NCBI GenBank assembly: GCA_013289835.1
Contig: JABCZG010000012.1
Coordinates: forward strand, 1 to 64,000
Source: Acidobacteriota bacterium
GTDB lineage: Bacteria; Acidobacteriota; Terriglobia; Acidiferrales; UBA7541
Direction of reading: 5' to 3'
Length of the DNA: 64,000 nucleotides
Under the pieces are notes generated by a model. The model made no database searches. It saw nothing but the letters and a program-made list of their open reading frames with translations, and was not told where the DNA came from. Shown one piece after another: positions 16,083-24,371 of the stretch. Numbering within the stretch: the first letter of the stretch is position 1; every line of letters begins with the position of its first letter. Both the position numbers and the translations under genes were made by a program.

Positions 16083-16111
16083 AGAGCACAGTCAGGAGTG
16101 ACTGTGTTACA
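16083..16111 (+). repeat. Hairpin repeat CACAGTCA-GGAG-TGACTGTG, copy 2
   Basis: Identical to the copy 40 bases upstream, including the flanking GAGCA and TTACA. Confidence 0.8.
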
Positions 16112-16120
16112 AAAACAAAA

Positions 16121-16150
16121 ACGGGTGGGGCGCCGAGGCGCTCCACCCGT
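16121..16150 (-). terminator. Intrinsic terminator of the cold-shock gene
   Basis: Stem ACGGGTGGAGCGCC / GGCGCCCCACCCGT (one mismatch) on the minus strand, followed by TTTTTGTTTTTG. It lies about 60 bases after the csp stop codon. Confidence 0.85.
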
Positions 16151-16207
16151 TCTGTGATTTTGTGAAGTGAAGCGGAAGGCGGGGGTTAAGCCGCGAACCG
16201 CTGTCAA

Positions 16208-16414
16208 TTAGAGGGGCTGTACGTTCGAGGCCTGCAGGCCCTTGGGGCCCTTGGTGACTTCGAATTCAACCGCCTGGCCATCGTTCAACGACTTATAGCC
16301 ATCAGCCACGATCGCGGAGAAATGGACGAAAACGTCCTCACCGCTCTGGCGCTGGATGAAACCGAAGCCCTTGCTGGCATTGAACCACTTCACTGTACCT
16401 TGTTCTTTACTCAC
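16208..16414 (-). CDS. Cold-shock domain protein (CspA family)
   Basis: 68 residues from GTG at 16414 ([20 protein letters not shown]). Both RNA-binding motifs are present: RNP1 KGFGFIQ and RNP2 VFVHFSAI; the family's usual length is 65-70. It binds single-stranded RNA/DNA and melts mRNA structure. Longer in-frame starts upstream encode nothing csp-like and lie in what should be the leader. The leader has a GGCCGCGTATGCGGCC palindrome near 16433-16448 and, farther out, an intrinsic terminator, so post-transcriptional control is likely. Confidence 0.95.
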   Translation of the reverse strand: MSKEQGTVKWFNASKGFGFIQRQSGEDVFVHFSAIVADGYKSLNDGQAVEFEVTKGPKGLQASNVQPL

Positions 16415-16550
16415 TGCTTTACTCGTTTCTGGGCCGCGTATGCGGCCGCACAACATTAAGCTATCTGGTGCCTCAAGTTCCGAGCCCCTCAACAGAGCCG
16501 CGGCCGTCTTCAAGCTTTGTACCACGAGGCTGCAAAGCAGCTCCGGGCAC

Positions 16551-16582
16551 AAAAAAAAGGCCGCAAGTTTGACCTTGCGACC
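16551..16582 (-). terminator. Intrinsic terminator upstream of csp (attenuator or short ncRNA end)
   Basis: Minus strand GGTCGCAAG-loop-CTTGCGGCC followed by eight T residues (16551-16558 as A on plus). No minus-strand gene lies upstream for several kb, so it acts either in the csp leader or on a short RNA. Confidence 0.65.
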
Positions 16583-16626
16583 GCTTTACAACCCAAAGGC
16601 GATACAAGAGCAACAAACGCAAAGAC

Positions 16627-16655
16627 AGAGTACCACAGGATTGGGTATCGCGCAA
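16627..16655 (-). promoter_or_regulatory. Possible minus-strand promoter ahead of the csp leader terminator
   Basis: TTGCGC (16650-16655), 17-base spacer, TACTCT (16627-16632). It would give a ~65-nt RNA ending at the terminator at 16551, or a csp transcript after read-through. Confidence 0.35.
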
Positions 16656-16740
16656 GGGCTTTTTTGTGTTCCGTTTACGCCAACACCCAGGGAGCGGGAA
16701 AGCGTTGACCGGAGCGTAACGCGGTCCTTACCATGGAGAC

Positions 16741-18540
16741 ATGACGCGACGGCTGTACATACCGGCGATGGGGCTGCTGTTGGCGGTGACTGGCTTGGCA
16801 CTGGCGGGCTGCGAGGATGCAGGGAAGAAGCCGGTGCAGGCGCGGGTGCCGGCGTTGGCGCCTACGGCTGGCGCGACGGCGCGGCAGGTGCAGCAGGCTG
16901 CTCCGGCGGAGCTTGCGGCGCTGCCGCTGACGAGTCCTTCACGGCGAGCGCTGGTGTCACTGCTGCCGGCAGTGGTGGGTGGGAAGGACTACTTAATCGC
17001 GCAGGTGCAGGCGAAATTTGCGTCGGGGGAGCAGAACTTCAAGGCCGGGCATCTGGAAGCGGCGCGGAGGGATTTTGACGATGCCGTGGACTGGATGCTG
17101 GAGAGCGGGTACGACCCGAACGGCGATCCGAAGTTGAGCGAGCTGTTCCGGCACGTGGTGGACTCGGTGTACACGTACGAGTTGCAGGCATTCCGCGCGG
17201 GGGACGGATTCAGCGAGGCGCCGGCGGTGCCTGCGCCGATTGACGAAGTGGCGGAGATGACGTTTCCGGTGGATCCGCGGTTGAAGGAGCGCGCGGAGGA
17301 AGCGGCGAAAAGCATTTCGCACGATTTGCCGCTAACGGTGAACGATGAGGTGCTGTCGTTCCTGAATTTTTTCCAGACGCCGCGGGGGCGCGCGATTGTG
17401 GAGGTCGGGTTGAGCCGCGCGGGGCGTTATCGCGAGATGATTGCTCGGGTGTTGCGCGAAGAAGGCGTGCCACAGGACTTGATTTACCTGGCGCAGGCGG
17501 AGAGCGCGTTTCAGCCGCTGGCGCTTTCGCGGGCGGGGGCGCGGGGGATCTGGCAGTTCGTGGCGTATCGTGGGCATGAATACGGGCTGGCGCACACGTG
17601 GTGGATTGACGAGCGGCAGGATCCGGAGAAGGCCACGCGGGCGGCGGCGCAGCATTTGCGCGATCTTTATGGGATTTTCGGGGACTGGTATCTGGCGATG
17701 GCGGCGTACAACTGCGGGCCGGGAAACGTGCAAAAAGGAATCGAGCGCACGGGGTATGCGGATTTCTGGGAGTTGTACAAGCGCAATGCGCTGCCGCGCG
17801 AAACGAAGAATTATGTGCCGATTATTCTGGCGCTGACGCTGATCGCGAAAGACGCGGCGCATTACAACATTGTAGTGGAGCCGGAAAAACCGGTGCCCAC
17901 GGATGTGGTGAAGCCGGGGCGCGCGATTGATTTGCGGCTGGTGGCGGAGACCATTGATGTGGACGTGGAGACGCTGCGCGCGCTGAATCCGGCGCTGTTG
18001 CGGCTGGCGACTCCGGACGATCCTTCGTTTGAATTGCATTTGCCGCAGGGGACGGCTGGGCGATTTTCTGCGGAGATTGCGGACATTCCTCCGGACAAGT
18101 GGGTGAGCTGGCGGCGGCACCGCGTGGAAGCGGGAGAAACGCTGACGTCCATCGGGAAGAAATACCGCGTGACGGCGGCGGCGATTGCGGATGCCAACAA
18201 TCTGGAGCGCAACGAGGCGCTGGAAGCGGGAGAAAAACTGATTATTCCGGCGACGCAGCCGCAAATGGAGACGAAGCGGCGATTGGTGAGCTATCGCGTG
18301 CGACGCGGGGACACGCTGGGAGGAATTGCGGACCGCTTCAGCGTGAACTCGGAAGATTTGCGCAAGTGGAACCGGCTGAAGTCTAATCACGTCAGCCGCG
18401 GCATGGTCTTGCGCGTGTACACCATCGGCGGAGCGCCGGAGGCTTCACCCGCGCGTGCGCGCTCGAGTTCAGCAAAGAAGAAGCCGCAAGCCTCCGCGGC
18501 CGGGGCCGCCAGCGGGGCGGCCGCTGCCAGTCACAACTAA
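16741..18540 (+). CDS. mltD: MltD-like lytic transglycosylase lipoprotein with LysM repeats
   Basis: 599 residues. The N-terminal lipobox LALAGC marks a lipoprotein. Residues ~215-370 form the SLT domain: YLAQAESAFQPLALSRAGA with the catalytic Glu, GIWQFVAYRG, and the AAYNCGPGNVQKGI motif. Three LysM-type segments follow; the last two are clear (VEAGETLTSIGKKYRVTAAA and VRRGDTLGGIADRFSVNSED). It cleaves peptidoglycan glycan strands to 1,6-anhydro ends, probably from the periplasmic face of the outer membrane. The C-terminus is Ala/Ser/Lys low complexity. Confidence 0.92.
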   Translation: MTRRLYIPAMGLLLAVTGLALAGCEDAGKKPVQARVPALAPTAGATARQVQQAAPAELAALPLTSPSRRALVSLLPAVVGGKDYLIAQVQAKFASGEQNFKAGHLEAARRDFDDAVDWMLESGYDPNGDPKLSELFRHVVDSVYTYELQAFRAGDGFSEAPAVPAPIDEVAEMTFPVDPRLKERAEEAAKSISHDLPLTVNDEVLSFLNFFQTPRGRAIVEVGLSRAGRYREMIARVLREEGVPQDLIYLAQAESAFQPLALSRAGARGIWQFVAYRGHEYGLAHTWWIDERQDPEKATRAAAQHLRDLYGIFGDWYLAMAAYNCGPGNVQKGIERTGYADFWELYKRNALPRETKNYVPIILALTLIAKDAAHYNIVVEPEKPVPTDVVKPGRAIDLRLVAETIDVDVETLRALNPALLRLATPDDPSFELHLPQGTAGRFSAEIADIPPDKWVSWRRHRVEAGETLTSIGKKYRVTAAAIADANNLERNEALEAGEKLIIPATQPQMETKRRLVSYRVRRGDTLGGIADRFSVNSEDLRKWNRLKSNHVSRGMVLRVYTIGGAPEASPARARSSSAKKKPQASAAGAASGAAAASHN

Positions 18541-18660
18541 CTGTATTGTTTACAACAGGTTATAACGAACCGGCGACGGTCCCCCGGCCTTCGGATGCTC
18601 GCCTGTTCGCCGTGCTGAGAAGCATTTTTGCGCCGGTGCGTGCGGAATCACGCAGAATAC

Positions 18661-18689
18661 TTGACAACTTCCGGCGAGTACGATAACAA
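18661..18689 (+). promoter_or_regulatory. Sigma-70 promoter of the histone-like gene
   Basis: TTGACA (18661-18666), 17-base spacer, TAACAA (18684-18689). It leaves a leader of about 100 bases before the ATG at 18795. Confidence 0.65.
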
Positions 18690-18794
18690 CGGCGCAAGGA
18701 CGGGGTGCGTTTGTAGAGAGCTCCGGCCGGAACAGCAACCCGCGGGCCCGTCATTTCCAGACGGGACCCAGCATTCCCCCAGGGGAGGAACGGC

Positions 18795-19094
18795 ATGGCT
18801 TTCGAGAAGGATAATTTCGAGGACGACAACGAGCTGTCACGGCTGGAGGATGAGGAGCTGGGCGGCGAAACGGAAGAGATCGTGGAGACCGAGGAAGAAG
18901 AATTGGTGATCGTGGGTGAGGAGCCCGAGGAAGAAGCGGCGGCTCCCGCTCCGAAGGCGCCAAAACCGGCGGCCAAAAAACCGGCCAAGAAGGCGGCGAA
19001 GAAAAAAGCCGCGCCGAAGAAAAAGGCCAAGAAGGCCAAGCCCAAGAAAAAGGCCCCAAAGAAGAAGGCGGCGAAGAAGAAAAAGCGGCGGTAG
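18795..19094 (+). CDS. Lysine-rich histone H1-like protein with acidic N-terminus
   Basis: 99 residues in two opposite halves. Residues 1-47 are strongly acidic (DELSRLEDEELGGETEE onward); residues 48-99 are PAKKA/AAKKK repeats like eukaryotic H1 tails and bacterial Hc1/AlgP-type proteins. Likely DNA- or RNA-binding, with the acidic part possibly self-masking; function inferred from composition only. GGGGAGGAACGGC just before the ATG supports the start; it has its own promoter and terminator. Confidence 0.8.
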   Translation: MAFEKDNFEDDNELSRLEDEELGGETEEIVETEEEELVIVGEEPEEEAAAPAPKAPKPAAKKPAKKAAKKKAAPKKKAKKAKPKKKAPKKKAAKKKKRR

Positions 19095-19130
19095 GTTCAT
19101 CCGACGCTGGAATGACGCTCTTGCCGGGGA

Positions 19131-19158
19131 GGCTGGGACACGGGTCCCGGCCTTCTCT
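19131..19158 (+). terminator. Intrinsic terminator of the histone-like gene
   Basis: GGCTGGGAC / GTCCCGGCC stem (one G-U pair) with loop ACGG, followed by TTCTCTTTTT. Confidence 0.75.
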
Positions 19159-19307
19159 TTTTCCGGAAGGCCCTCTCCCGCAGTGGGATTTTTTCCGCCT
19201 CAGTGATTTCCCAAGTTGAACACGCTGCTTCTCGAATCAGGAAAAAACGCGGGCCTGCGATACGCGGAGCTCGCCCGAAGCAGTAACTACTACTAAGATA
19301 AACCTGT

Positions 19308-20123
19308 ATGTTGCAGGCGCTGGAACAGATACGGCGGATGCGGGGCGGAGCGCAATCGCACCTGATGCGCTGCTCGGACGGCTACTACTACGTGGTGAAG
19401 TTCCAAAATAACCCGCAGCATCGCAGAATCCTGGTGAACGAAATGCTGGGAACGAAGCTGGCGGCAAGGCTGGGCTTGCCGACGGTACCGGTGGCGATCG
19501 TGGAGGTGTCCGAGGAGCTGATCCGGCTGACGCCGGAGCTGGCGATGGAATTGCCACGGACGCGCATTGCGTGCCAGCCGGGCTTGCAATTTGGGGCGCG
19601 CTATCCCGGCGATCCGCGGCAGGTGACGCTGCACGATTTTCTGCCCGACGAACAACTGCGCGAGGTGGAAAACCTGCACGAGTTTGCGGGGATGCTGGTG
19701 TTTGACAAGTGGACCTGCAACACCAACGGCCGGCAGACGGTGTTTTTCGACGAAAGGAAAGTGGAACGGGACGAGGCCACGGTGCGCTACAAGACGCGCA
19801 TGATCGACCAGGGGTTTGCTTCAACGCCGGGGAATGGAATTTTCCGGATGCGCCGCTGCGCGGCTTGTATGCCCGCAACCGCGTCTATTTGGGGGGTCAC
19901 CGGGATGGAGTCGTTTGCGCCCTGGCTGGAGCTTCTGGAAAAGCGGCTCAGCGAGCGGATGCTCGACGAAATCGGCCGGGAGATTCCGCCGGCCTGGTAC
20001 GAAGACGATTACGACGCGCTCGTGCGGCTGCTGGAACAGCTTCATCGCCGCCGGCCGCGCGTGCCGGACCTTATTCTGGAGGCCAAAAAATCGAGTCGCC
20101 AGCCGTTTCCCAACTGGATGTGA
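19308..20123 (+). CDS. HipA-like kinase-fold protein with a compensated frameshift
   Basis: 271 residues. It starts like HipA-related proteins (GGAQSHLMRCSDGYYYVVKF, then NEMLGTKLAARLGL), a nucleotide-binding kinase fold with LVFDKWTCNTNGRQ as the likely catalytic segment. Residues ~171-196 (ASTPGNGIFRMRRCAACM...) do not fit the family; the neighbouring frame reads CFNAGEWNFPDAPLRGLYAR instead. A T missing at ~19815 and an extra G in the G-run 19891-19896 exactly compensate. The gene is followed three bases later by a DUF3037 gene; this pair recurs in bacteria as a two-gene unit of unknown function. It is distinct from HipBA: no HipB-like antitoxin is present. Confidence 0.75.
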   Translation: MLQALEQIRRMRGGAQSHLMRCSDGYYYVVKFQNNPQHRRILVNEMLGTKLAARLGLPTVPVAIVEVSEELIRLTPELAMELPRTRIACQPGLQFGARYPGDPRQVTLHDFLPDEQLREVENLHEFAGMLVFDKWTCNTNGRQTVFFDERKVERDEATVRYKTRMIDQGFASTPGNGIFRMRRCAACMPATASIWGVTGMESFAPWLELLEKRLSERMLDEIGREIPPAWYEDDYDALVRLLEQLHRRRPRVPDLILEAKKSSRQPFPNWM

Positions 20124-20126
20124 ACC

Positions 20127-20993
20127 ATGACCGAAGAATCTACCCTGGAAGAAAACAACGGGCCGGGAAGCGCGGAACGCGCCTGCGCGTACCGCATCTT
20201 GCGCTACACGCCAAATCTCGTCCGCGACGAGTGGGTGAACATCGGTGTGCTGCTCTTCAATCCACGCACCGGGGAACGCCGCCTGCGCGTCATCGAAGAG
20301 GAGGAGGAGTACCGGCGCGTGCGACGGATTCATCCGGGGGCGGATGAATTGGTGCTTCGCGCTCTTCGGGACGACCTCGAAGACCGCTTTCAATCCGCGG
20401 CTACTTCCGGCACCACTGGGAACACCGGCGACTGGCAGAGGCTCCTGGCCAAATGGGATGACACGCTTTCAAACGCGCTGCAGCTGGCGCCGCAGAAAGG
20501 CGTGTTTGCGGCGGATCTGGACGCGGAACTCGAGCGGCTCTACGCGGATCACGTTGCGCCGCAGCGCACTGCGAGCCGCGTGGGCGCGCCCGGGAGCAGA
20601 GCCAACCTGAGGTCGTACTGTTCGCAGGTCTTCCGGCAGGCGCGGCTGTGGGACCGTTTGCAGAAATCGGTGCGCGCCGAGGAATTTACGTTTCCGGGCG
20701 ATCCCATGCGCCTCGATTACAGCTACCGGCGCAACGGCACGCGGGGATTCGTGCAGACGCTCTCCGTCACGCGCGCGCCTGCCGACGCCAAGCTGCTGGC
20801 CTATACCGCCGAGCGTATCAGCGCCAAAGCTTCGCTGAAGACGGAGTTTGCGGCGGTCACGGACGTCGAACTGAAGACGGAAAACGACCGTCACCGCTTC
20901 GTGCGCGACACGCTGCGTGACGTGGGGATTGAACCCATTCCATTGGAGGGCTTCGCGGTGTGGGTAAACAAGCTCAAGCCGTTGCTGCAATGA
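20127..20993 (+). CDS. DUF3037 family protein, partner of the HipA-like protein
   Basis: 288 residues. The N-terminal domain (AYRILRYTPNLVRDEWVNIG, VLLFNPRTGERRLRV) is the diagnostic DUF3037 pattern. The middle part is helical and the C-terminal ~90 residues form a second alpha/beta region. No catalytic motif is evident and no signal peptide is present. Start codon lies three bases after the HipA-like stop, so the two are translationally coupled and presumably work together. Confidence 0.85.
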   Translation: MTEESTLEENNGPGSAERACAYRILRYTPNLVRDEWVNIGVLLFNPRTGERRLRVIEEEEEYRRVRRIHPGADELVLRALRDDLEDRFQSAATSGTTGNTGDWQRLLAKWDDTLSNALQLAPQKGVFAADLDAELERLYADHVAPQRTASRVGAPGSRANLRSYCSQVFRQARLWDRLQKSVRAEEFTFPGDPMRLDYSYRRNGTRGFVQTLSVTRAPADAKLLAYTAERISAKASLKTEFAAVTDVELKTENDRHRFVRDTLRDVGIEPIPLEGFAVWVNKLKPLLQ

Positions 20994-21074
20994 AACGGAG
21001 AAAGAATGCCAGGCTGGGTGACCGGCGGCATGCTCTTTCTTTGAAGCTGTTCGGCGCTGTACCCTTCCCCGCGT

Positions 21075-22295
21075 TTATTCTTCCACGGCAAGGACCAGCA
21101 ACGTGGCGTCATCCTGCCAGTGATGTCCGCTAAACTCAGCCACGATCTCCAGAATTTTCATCTGCAATGCATCGGCGGTCGATGCGCGGTGATTGGTCAG
21201 CAATTGCAGCAGGCGGGCTTCGCCGAACTCCTCGTCCACGGCATTGCACGCTTCGGTGACGCCATCGGTGAACAGGACCACGCGATCGCCGGCGGACAAT
21301 TGCGCTGATCCCAGCTCATACGTCTGGCGCTCGAAGACGCCGAGCACCGCGCCACCCTCGCGCAAGCGTTCGTGCGTGCCATCGGCGTGCACCACGAAGG
21401 GCGCGTTGTGGCCGGCGTTGACATACGCCAAACGGCGCGTGGGTCCCTGGAGTTGCGCGTAAAAAAAGGTGATGAAGCGGTCGCTGGCGGTGTTCCGGCA
21501 GATCAGGGAGTTCAGCCGGCCGCAGAGCAGATCCGGGGCGAGCGTGGCCGAGGAGAGACCGCGCACGGCGGCCTGCAGATTGGACATCAGCAGCGCGGCG
21601 GGCATTCCTTTTCCCGCCACGTCGCCGATGCAGATGCCCAGGGTTTCCCCGTCCAGCGGAAGAATATCAAAATAGTCGCCGCCCACCAGACGCGCGGACT
21701 GCCACGCGCTGGCGATTTCATACCCCGGCATTTGCGGAATCTCGCGCGGGAGCAGCTTTTCCTGGATGGCCTTGGCTTCGGAGATTTCGCGCTCCTGCTC
21801 CTGCTGATGCAGCAGCGCTTCTTTGCGCGCGCGCGCTTCTTCTGCATCGCGGCGGCGCGCATCGCGGCGTTCGCGCCCCAAGCCGATTTGTTTCTGCAGA
21901 ATCTCCAGGAGCCGCGTGTTGGTCCAGGGCTTTTCCACGAAATCGCTGACACCGTACTGCATGGCTTCCACGGCCAGACCCACGGTGGCCCAGCCGGTCA
22001 TGGCTACCACGGGCGGCTGGTCGTCGAGTTCCTTGAGGCGGCTGAGCACATCCAGGCCTTCGCGGCCGGAGGTGGTATCGCGCGCATAGTTTAGATCGAT
22101 CAGAAGAACGTCGAACTCCTGGCGCGCCACCGCCGCCAGCACGTCCGCGGGCGAATTCACGGTTTCGATGCTGTAGCCGTGTCCTTTGAGCAGGAGACGC
22201 AGGGCGTCCAGGACGTCCTGCTGGTCATCGGCGATAAGTATTCGCGGCTGCATGGGTTCACGGTCCAATGAGGTTTTAAGTGTCGCGCTCACCAT
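21075..22295 (-). CDS. Response regulator with PP2C-type (RsbU/SpoIIE) phosphatase output
   Basis: 406 residues from ATG 22295, chosen because GGGGAG lies nine bases upstream; the ATG at 22253 lacks one. The receiver domain has DD near the N-terminus (ILIADDQQDVL), phospho-acceptor D in LLIDLNYA, T in VAMTGWAT and K in FVEKPW. A coiled-coil linker rich in Arg/Glu (RRDARRRDAEEARARKEALL) leads to a SpoIIE phosphatase domain with VGGDYFDIL, IGDVAGKGMPAALLMS, LFTDGVTEA and DDATLLVL metal-binding motifs. Expected to dephosphorylate an anti-sigma-factor antagonist in a partner-switching pathway; a cognate sensor kinase is not adjacent. Confidence 0.92.
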   Translation of the reverse strand: MVSATLKTSLDREPMQPRILIADDQQDVLDALRLLLKGHGYSIETVNSPADVLAAVARQEFDVLLIDLNYARDTTSGREGLDVLSRLKELDDQPPVVAMTGWATVGLAVEAMQYGVSDFVEKPWTNTRLLEILQKQIGLGRERRDARRRDAEEARARKEALLHQQEQEREISEAKAIQEKLLPREIPQMPGYEIASAWQSARLVGGDYFDILPLDGETLGICIGDVAGKGMPAALLMSNLQAAVRGLSSATLAPDLLCGRLNSLICRNTASDRFITFFYAQLQGPTRRLAYVNAGHNAPFVVHADGTHERLREGGAVLGVFERQTYELGSAQLSAGDRVVLFTDGVTEACNAVDEEFGEARLLQLLTNHRASTADALQMKILEIVAEFSGHHWQDDATLLVLAVEE

Positions 22296-22521
22296 GACTG
22301 GCCACTCCCCGGTCTCCAGGTGCGGGAATCCATCCCGTCTCAAACTAGTGTACGCAGCCAGGCAGCCAGCGCCGCACGTGAATAACGGCTTACGTATGAA
22401 TGATATGTCGGATGTCGAAGCGTAAGGAAGCGCTGCTCTTTGGTCAATACCGGGAACGCTCGTTCCGATTTCGGACACTTCGTGAAAACGATCGTGCTGG
22501 CGCAGTGCGGCAGTACGGCAG

Positions 22522-22553
22522 AAAAACGAACCCGATACGGTGGCCGGGTTCGT
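22522..22553 (-). terminator. Intrinsic terminator after the E2 gene
   Basis: ACGAACCCG / CGGGTTCGT perfect 9-bp stem on the minus strand with a TTTTTC tail, ~35 bases after the E2 stop. It separates the dehydrogenase operon from the phosphatase gene. Confidence 0.85.
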
Positions 22554-22588
22554 TTCATTGGTTGCTCGCCCGCAAGAGGAGAGCGTTT

Positions 22589-23959
22589 TTAGAGAACGGG
22601 CTCGTTCCAGTTTTCGAGCGTTTCCTTGACCTTGTGCAGGAACTGGTGGGCGATGGCGCCGTCCACGACGCGGTGGTCGTAGCTGAGCGTCACGTAGCAC
22701 ATCGAGCGGATAGCGATGGAATCGTTGATCACCACGGGGCGCTTTTCGATGGCGCCGAGACCGAGGATGCCGACGTTCGGCTGGCTGATGACCGGCAGGC
22801 CGAAGAGGCCGCCGAAGACGCCGGGATTGGTGATGGAGAAGGTTCCTTCCTGGACTTCCTCGGGCTTCAGCTTTTTCGAACGCGCGCGCTCCGCGAGGTC
22901 GTTCATGGTGCGCTGAATGCCGAGGATGTTTTTCTCGTCGGCGTTCTTCACGACGGGCACGAGCAGCCCCCAATCGAGGGCCACGGCGATGCCGATGTTG
23001 ATCTCCTTGTGCAGGATAACGTTGGTGCCGTCGAGCGAGGCGTTGAGCGTGGGAAACGCGCGCAAACCAGCGACGGCGGCCTTCACGAAGAAGGGCATGA
23101 AGGTGAGCTTGGTCTCGTAGCGCTTTTCGAATTCGTCCTTGGACTTGGCGCGGAGCGAGGCGATTTTGGTCATGTCAATTTCGTCCACGGAATACACGTG
23201 TGCCGAAACGCGCTTGGACGCCACCATGTGTTCGGCAATGCGCTGCCGCATCGCGCTCATGGGCTGCACTTCGTAATTACCGAAGTACATTTTTTCGCGG
23301 GGCACGGCGGATTCGAGCGCCGCGTGCGCTTGCGAGCCGCCAGTTCCAGATGGTGGCGGAGGCGGCGCGGATGGCCGTGAAGGCGCGGCGGAAACGGCGG
23401 ACGCTGGCGGCGCGGCAGCCGGGGCACCGCCCGCTGCGATCAATGCTTCAATGTCCTGCTTGCTGATGCGTCCGCCCGCGCCGGTGCCTGCCACGGTGGA
23501 CAGATCAATGCCGTGCTCGGAGGCCATGCGGCGGACCAGCGGCGAGCTGTGGATGCGTTCGCCGGTGGAACCGGAAGAGGCCGGTGCCGGAGCTGCGGTT
23601 ACCGGCGCGGATGGTGCGGGAGGCGCGGGCCTCGCTGCGGGTGCCGGAGCTGTCGCGGCAGGAGCTTTGAGGGGGGCAGGAGCTGCGGCTTTCGCCGGTG
23701 CCGGTGCTGCTGCCGCCGAGCCAGCTGCGTCAATGACGCCGACAATAGTCTGAATGGGCACGGTTTGGCCTTCGCCGACCTTAATCTCCTTCAGCACGCC
23801 GGCGGAGGGCGAGGGAATCTCCGCGTCCACCTTGTCGGTGGAGATCTCGAAGAGCGGCTCGTCGCGCTCGACTTTGTCGCCCGGTTTCTTGAGCCACTTG
23901 GTGATGGTGCCTTCGAAAATGCTTTCCCCCATCTGGGGCATTACGATGTCTACGGCCAT
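22589..23959 (-). CDS. 2-oxoacid dehydrogenase E2 (dihydrolipoamide acyltransferase)
   Basis: 456 residues. Lipoyl domain at 1-78 with the lipoylated Lys43 (EISTDKVDAEIPSP); Ala/Pro linker; peripheral-subunit-binding domain ~140-175 (SSPLVRRMASEHGIDLSTVA); second linker; acyltransferase core with the catalytic DHRVVDG motif near the end and GTFSITNPGVFGG. Acyl specificity (acetyl, succinyl or branched-chain) cannot be fixed from sequence; the two-subunit E1 argues against the classical 2-oxoglutarate enzyme. AGGAGAGC before the ATG supports the start. Confidence 0.95.
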   Translation of the reverse strand: MAVDIVMPQMGESIFEGTITKWLKKPGDKVERDEPLFEISTDKVDAEIPSPSAGVLKEIKVGEGQTVPIQTIVGVIDAAGSAAAAPAPAKAAAPAPLKAPAATAPAPAARPAPPAPSAPVTAAPAPASSGSTGERIHSSPLVRRMASEHGIDLSTVAGTGAGGRISKQDIEALIAAGGAPAAAPPASAVSAAPSRPSAPPPPPSGTGGSQAHAALESAVPREKMYFGNYEVQPMSAMRQRIAEHMVASKRVSAHVYSVDEIDMTKIASLRAKSKDEFEKRYETKLTFMPFFVKAAVAGLRAFPTLNASLDGTNVILHKEINIGIAVALDWGLLVPVVKNADEKNILGIQRTMNDLAERARSKKLKPEEVQEGTFSITNPGVFGGLFGLPVISQPNVGILGLGAIEKRPVVINDSIAIRSMCYVTLSYDHRVVDGAIAHQFLHKVKETLENWNEPVL

Positions 23960-23971
23960 GATTGCTCTCCT

Positions 23972-24364
23972 CTAGTTCAGCAGCTCATAAATCTTATAAA
24001 GTCTTTCGAATCTGGGGTTTTCCCAGCAATTCCGACAAACGATCAGATGGAGTTCACTTCCTCTACGCTCTGCACGAATATATGGATCTGCAGGCCTTGT
24101 TCCGAATGTTGCATAAATAACCGGCTCGTGTTCGTCAAAGGACCTTTCACAAATGGTGCAGGTGTAAGGCTGCGTCTGGCTAGAAATGAGATGCCCTAAA
24201 TCTCGTTGGAAACAGTCCACGCACCAGTTTCCTAGAAACTGGTGTCGATCCGGAGTGATATACGGCGTCGACCAGAATCCGCCCTTGTATACATGAAAAA
24301 TTGTCTGACCGACTGAAATGCCGTGTTTACAATTGCCCATACATTTGTCCGGTCGGGGTGTCAT
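23972..24364 (-). CDS. Cys-rich putative zinc-binding protein embedded in the 2-oxoacid dehydrogenase operon
   Basis: 130 residues with ten cysteines, including C-x3-C (CMGNC), NWCVDC, a clear zinc-knuckle-like CTICERSF and VCRNC, plus several His. There is no signal peptide. Start at ATG 24364, seven bases after the E1-beta stop; E2 starts 12 bases after its stop, so it is a true operon member. I do not recognise the family. Its base composition is less GC-rich than its neighbours, which suggests insertion into the operon. A redox or metal-sensing role is only a guess. Confidence 0.7.
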   Translation of the reverse strand: MTPRPDKCMGNCKHGISVGQTIFHVYKGGFWSTPYITPDRHQFLGNWCVDCFQRDLGHLISSQTQPYTCTICERSFDEHEPVIYATFGTRPADPYIRAERRGSELHLIVCRNCWENPRFERLYKIYELLN

Positions 24365-24371
24365 ATGCCAC

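Noticed and set aside
16043..16111. Two adjacent repeats considered as a minimal CRISPR
   Set aside because: Only two units, an 11-base gap and no spacer diversity or cas genes.
16356..17078. Plus-strand open frame running from csp into the transglycosylase start
   Set aside because: Out of frame with both genes and contains the csp leader elements.
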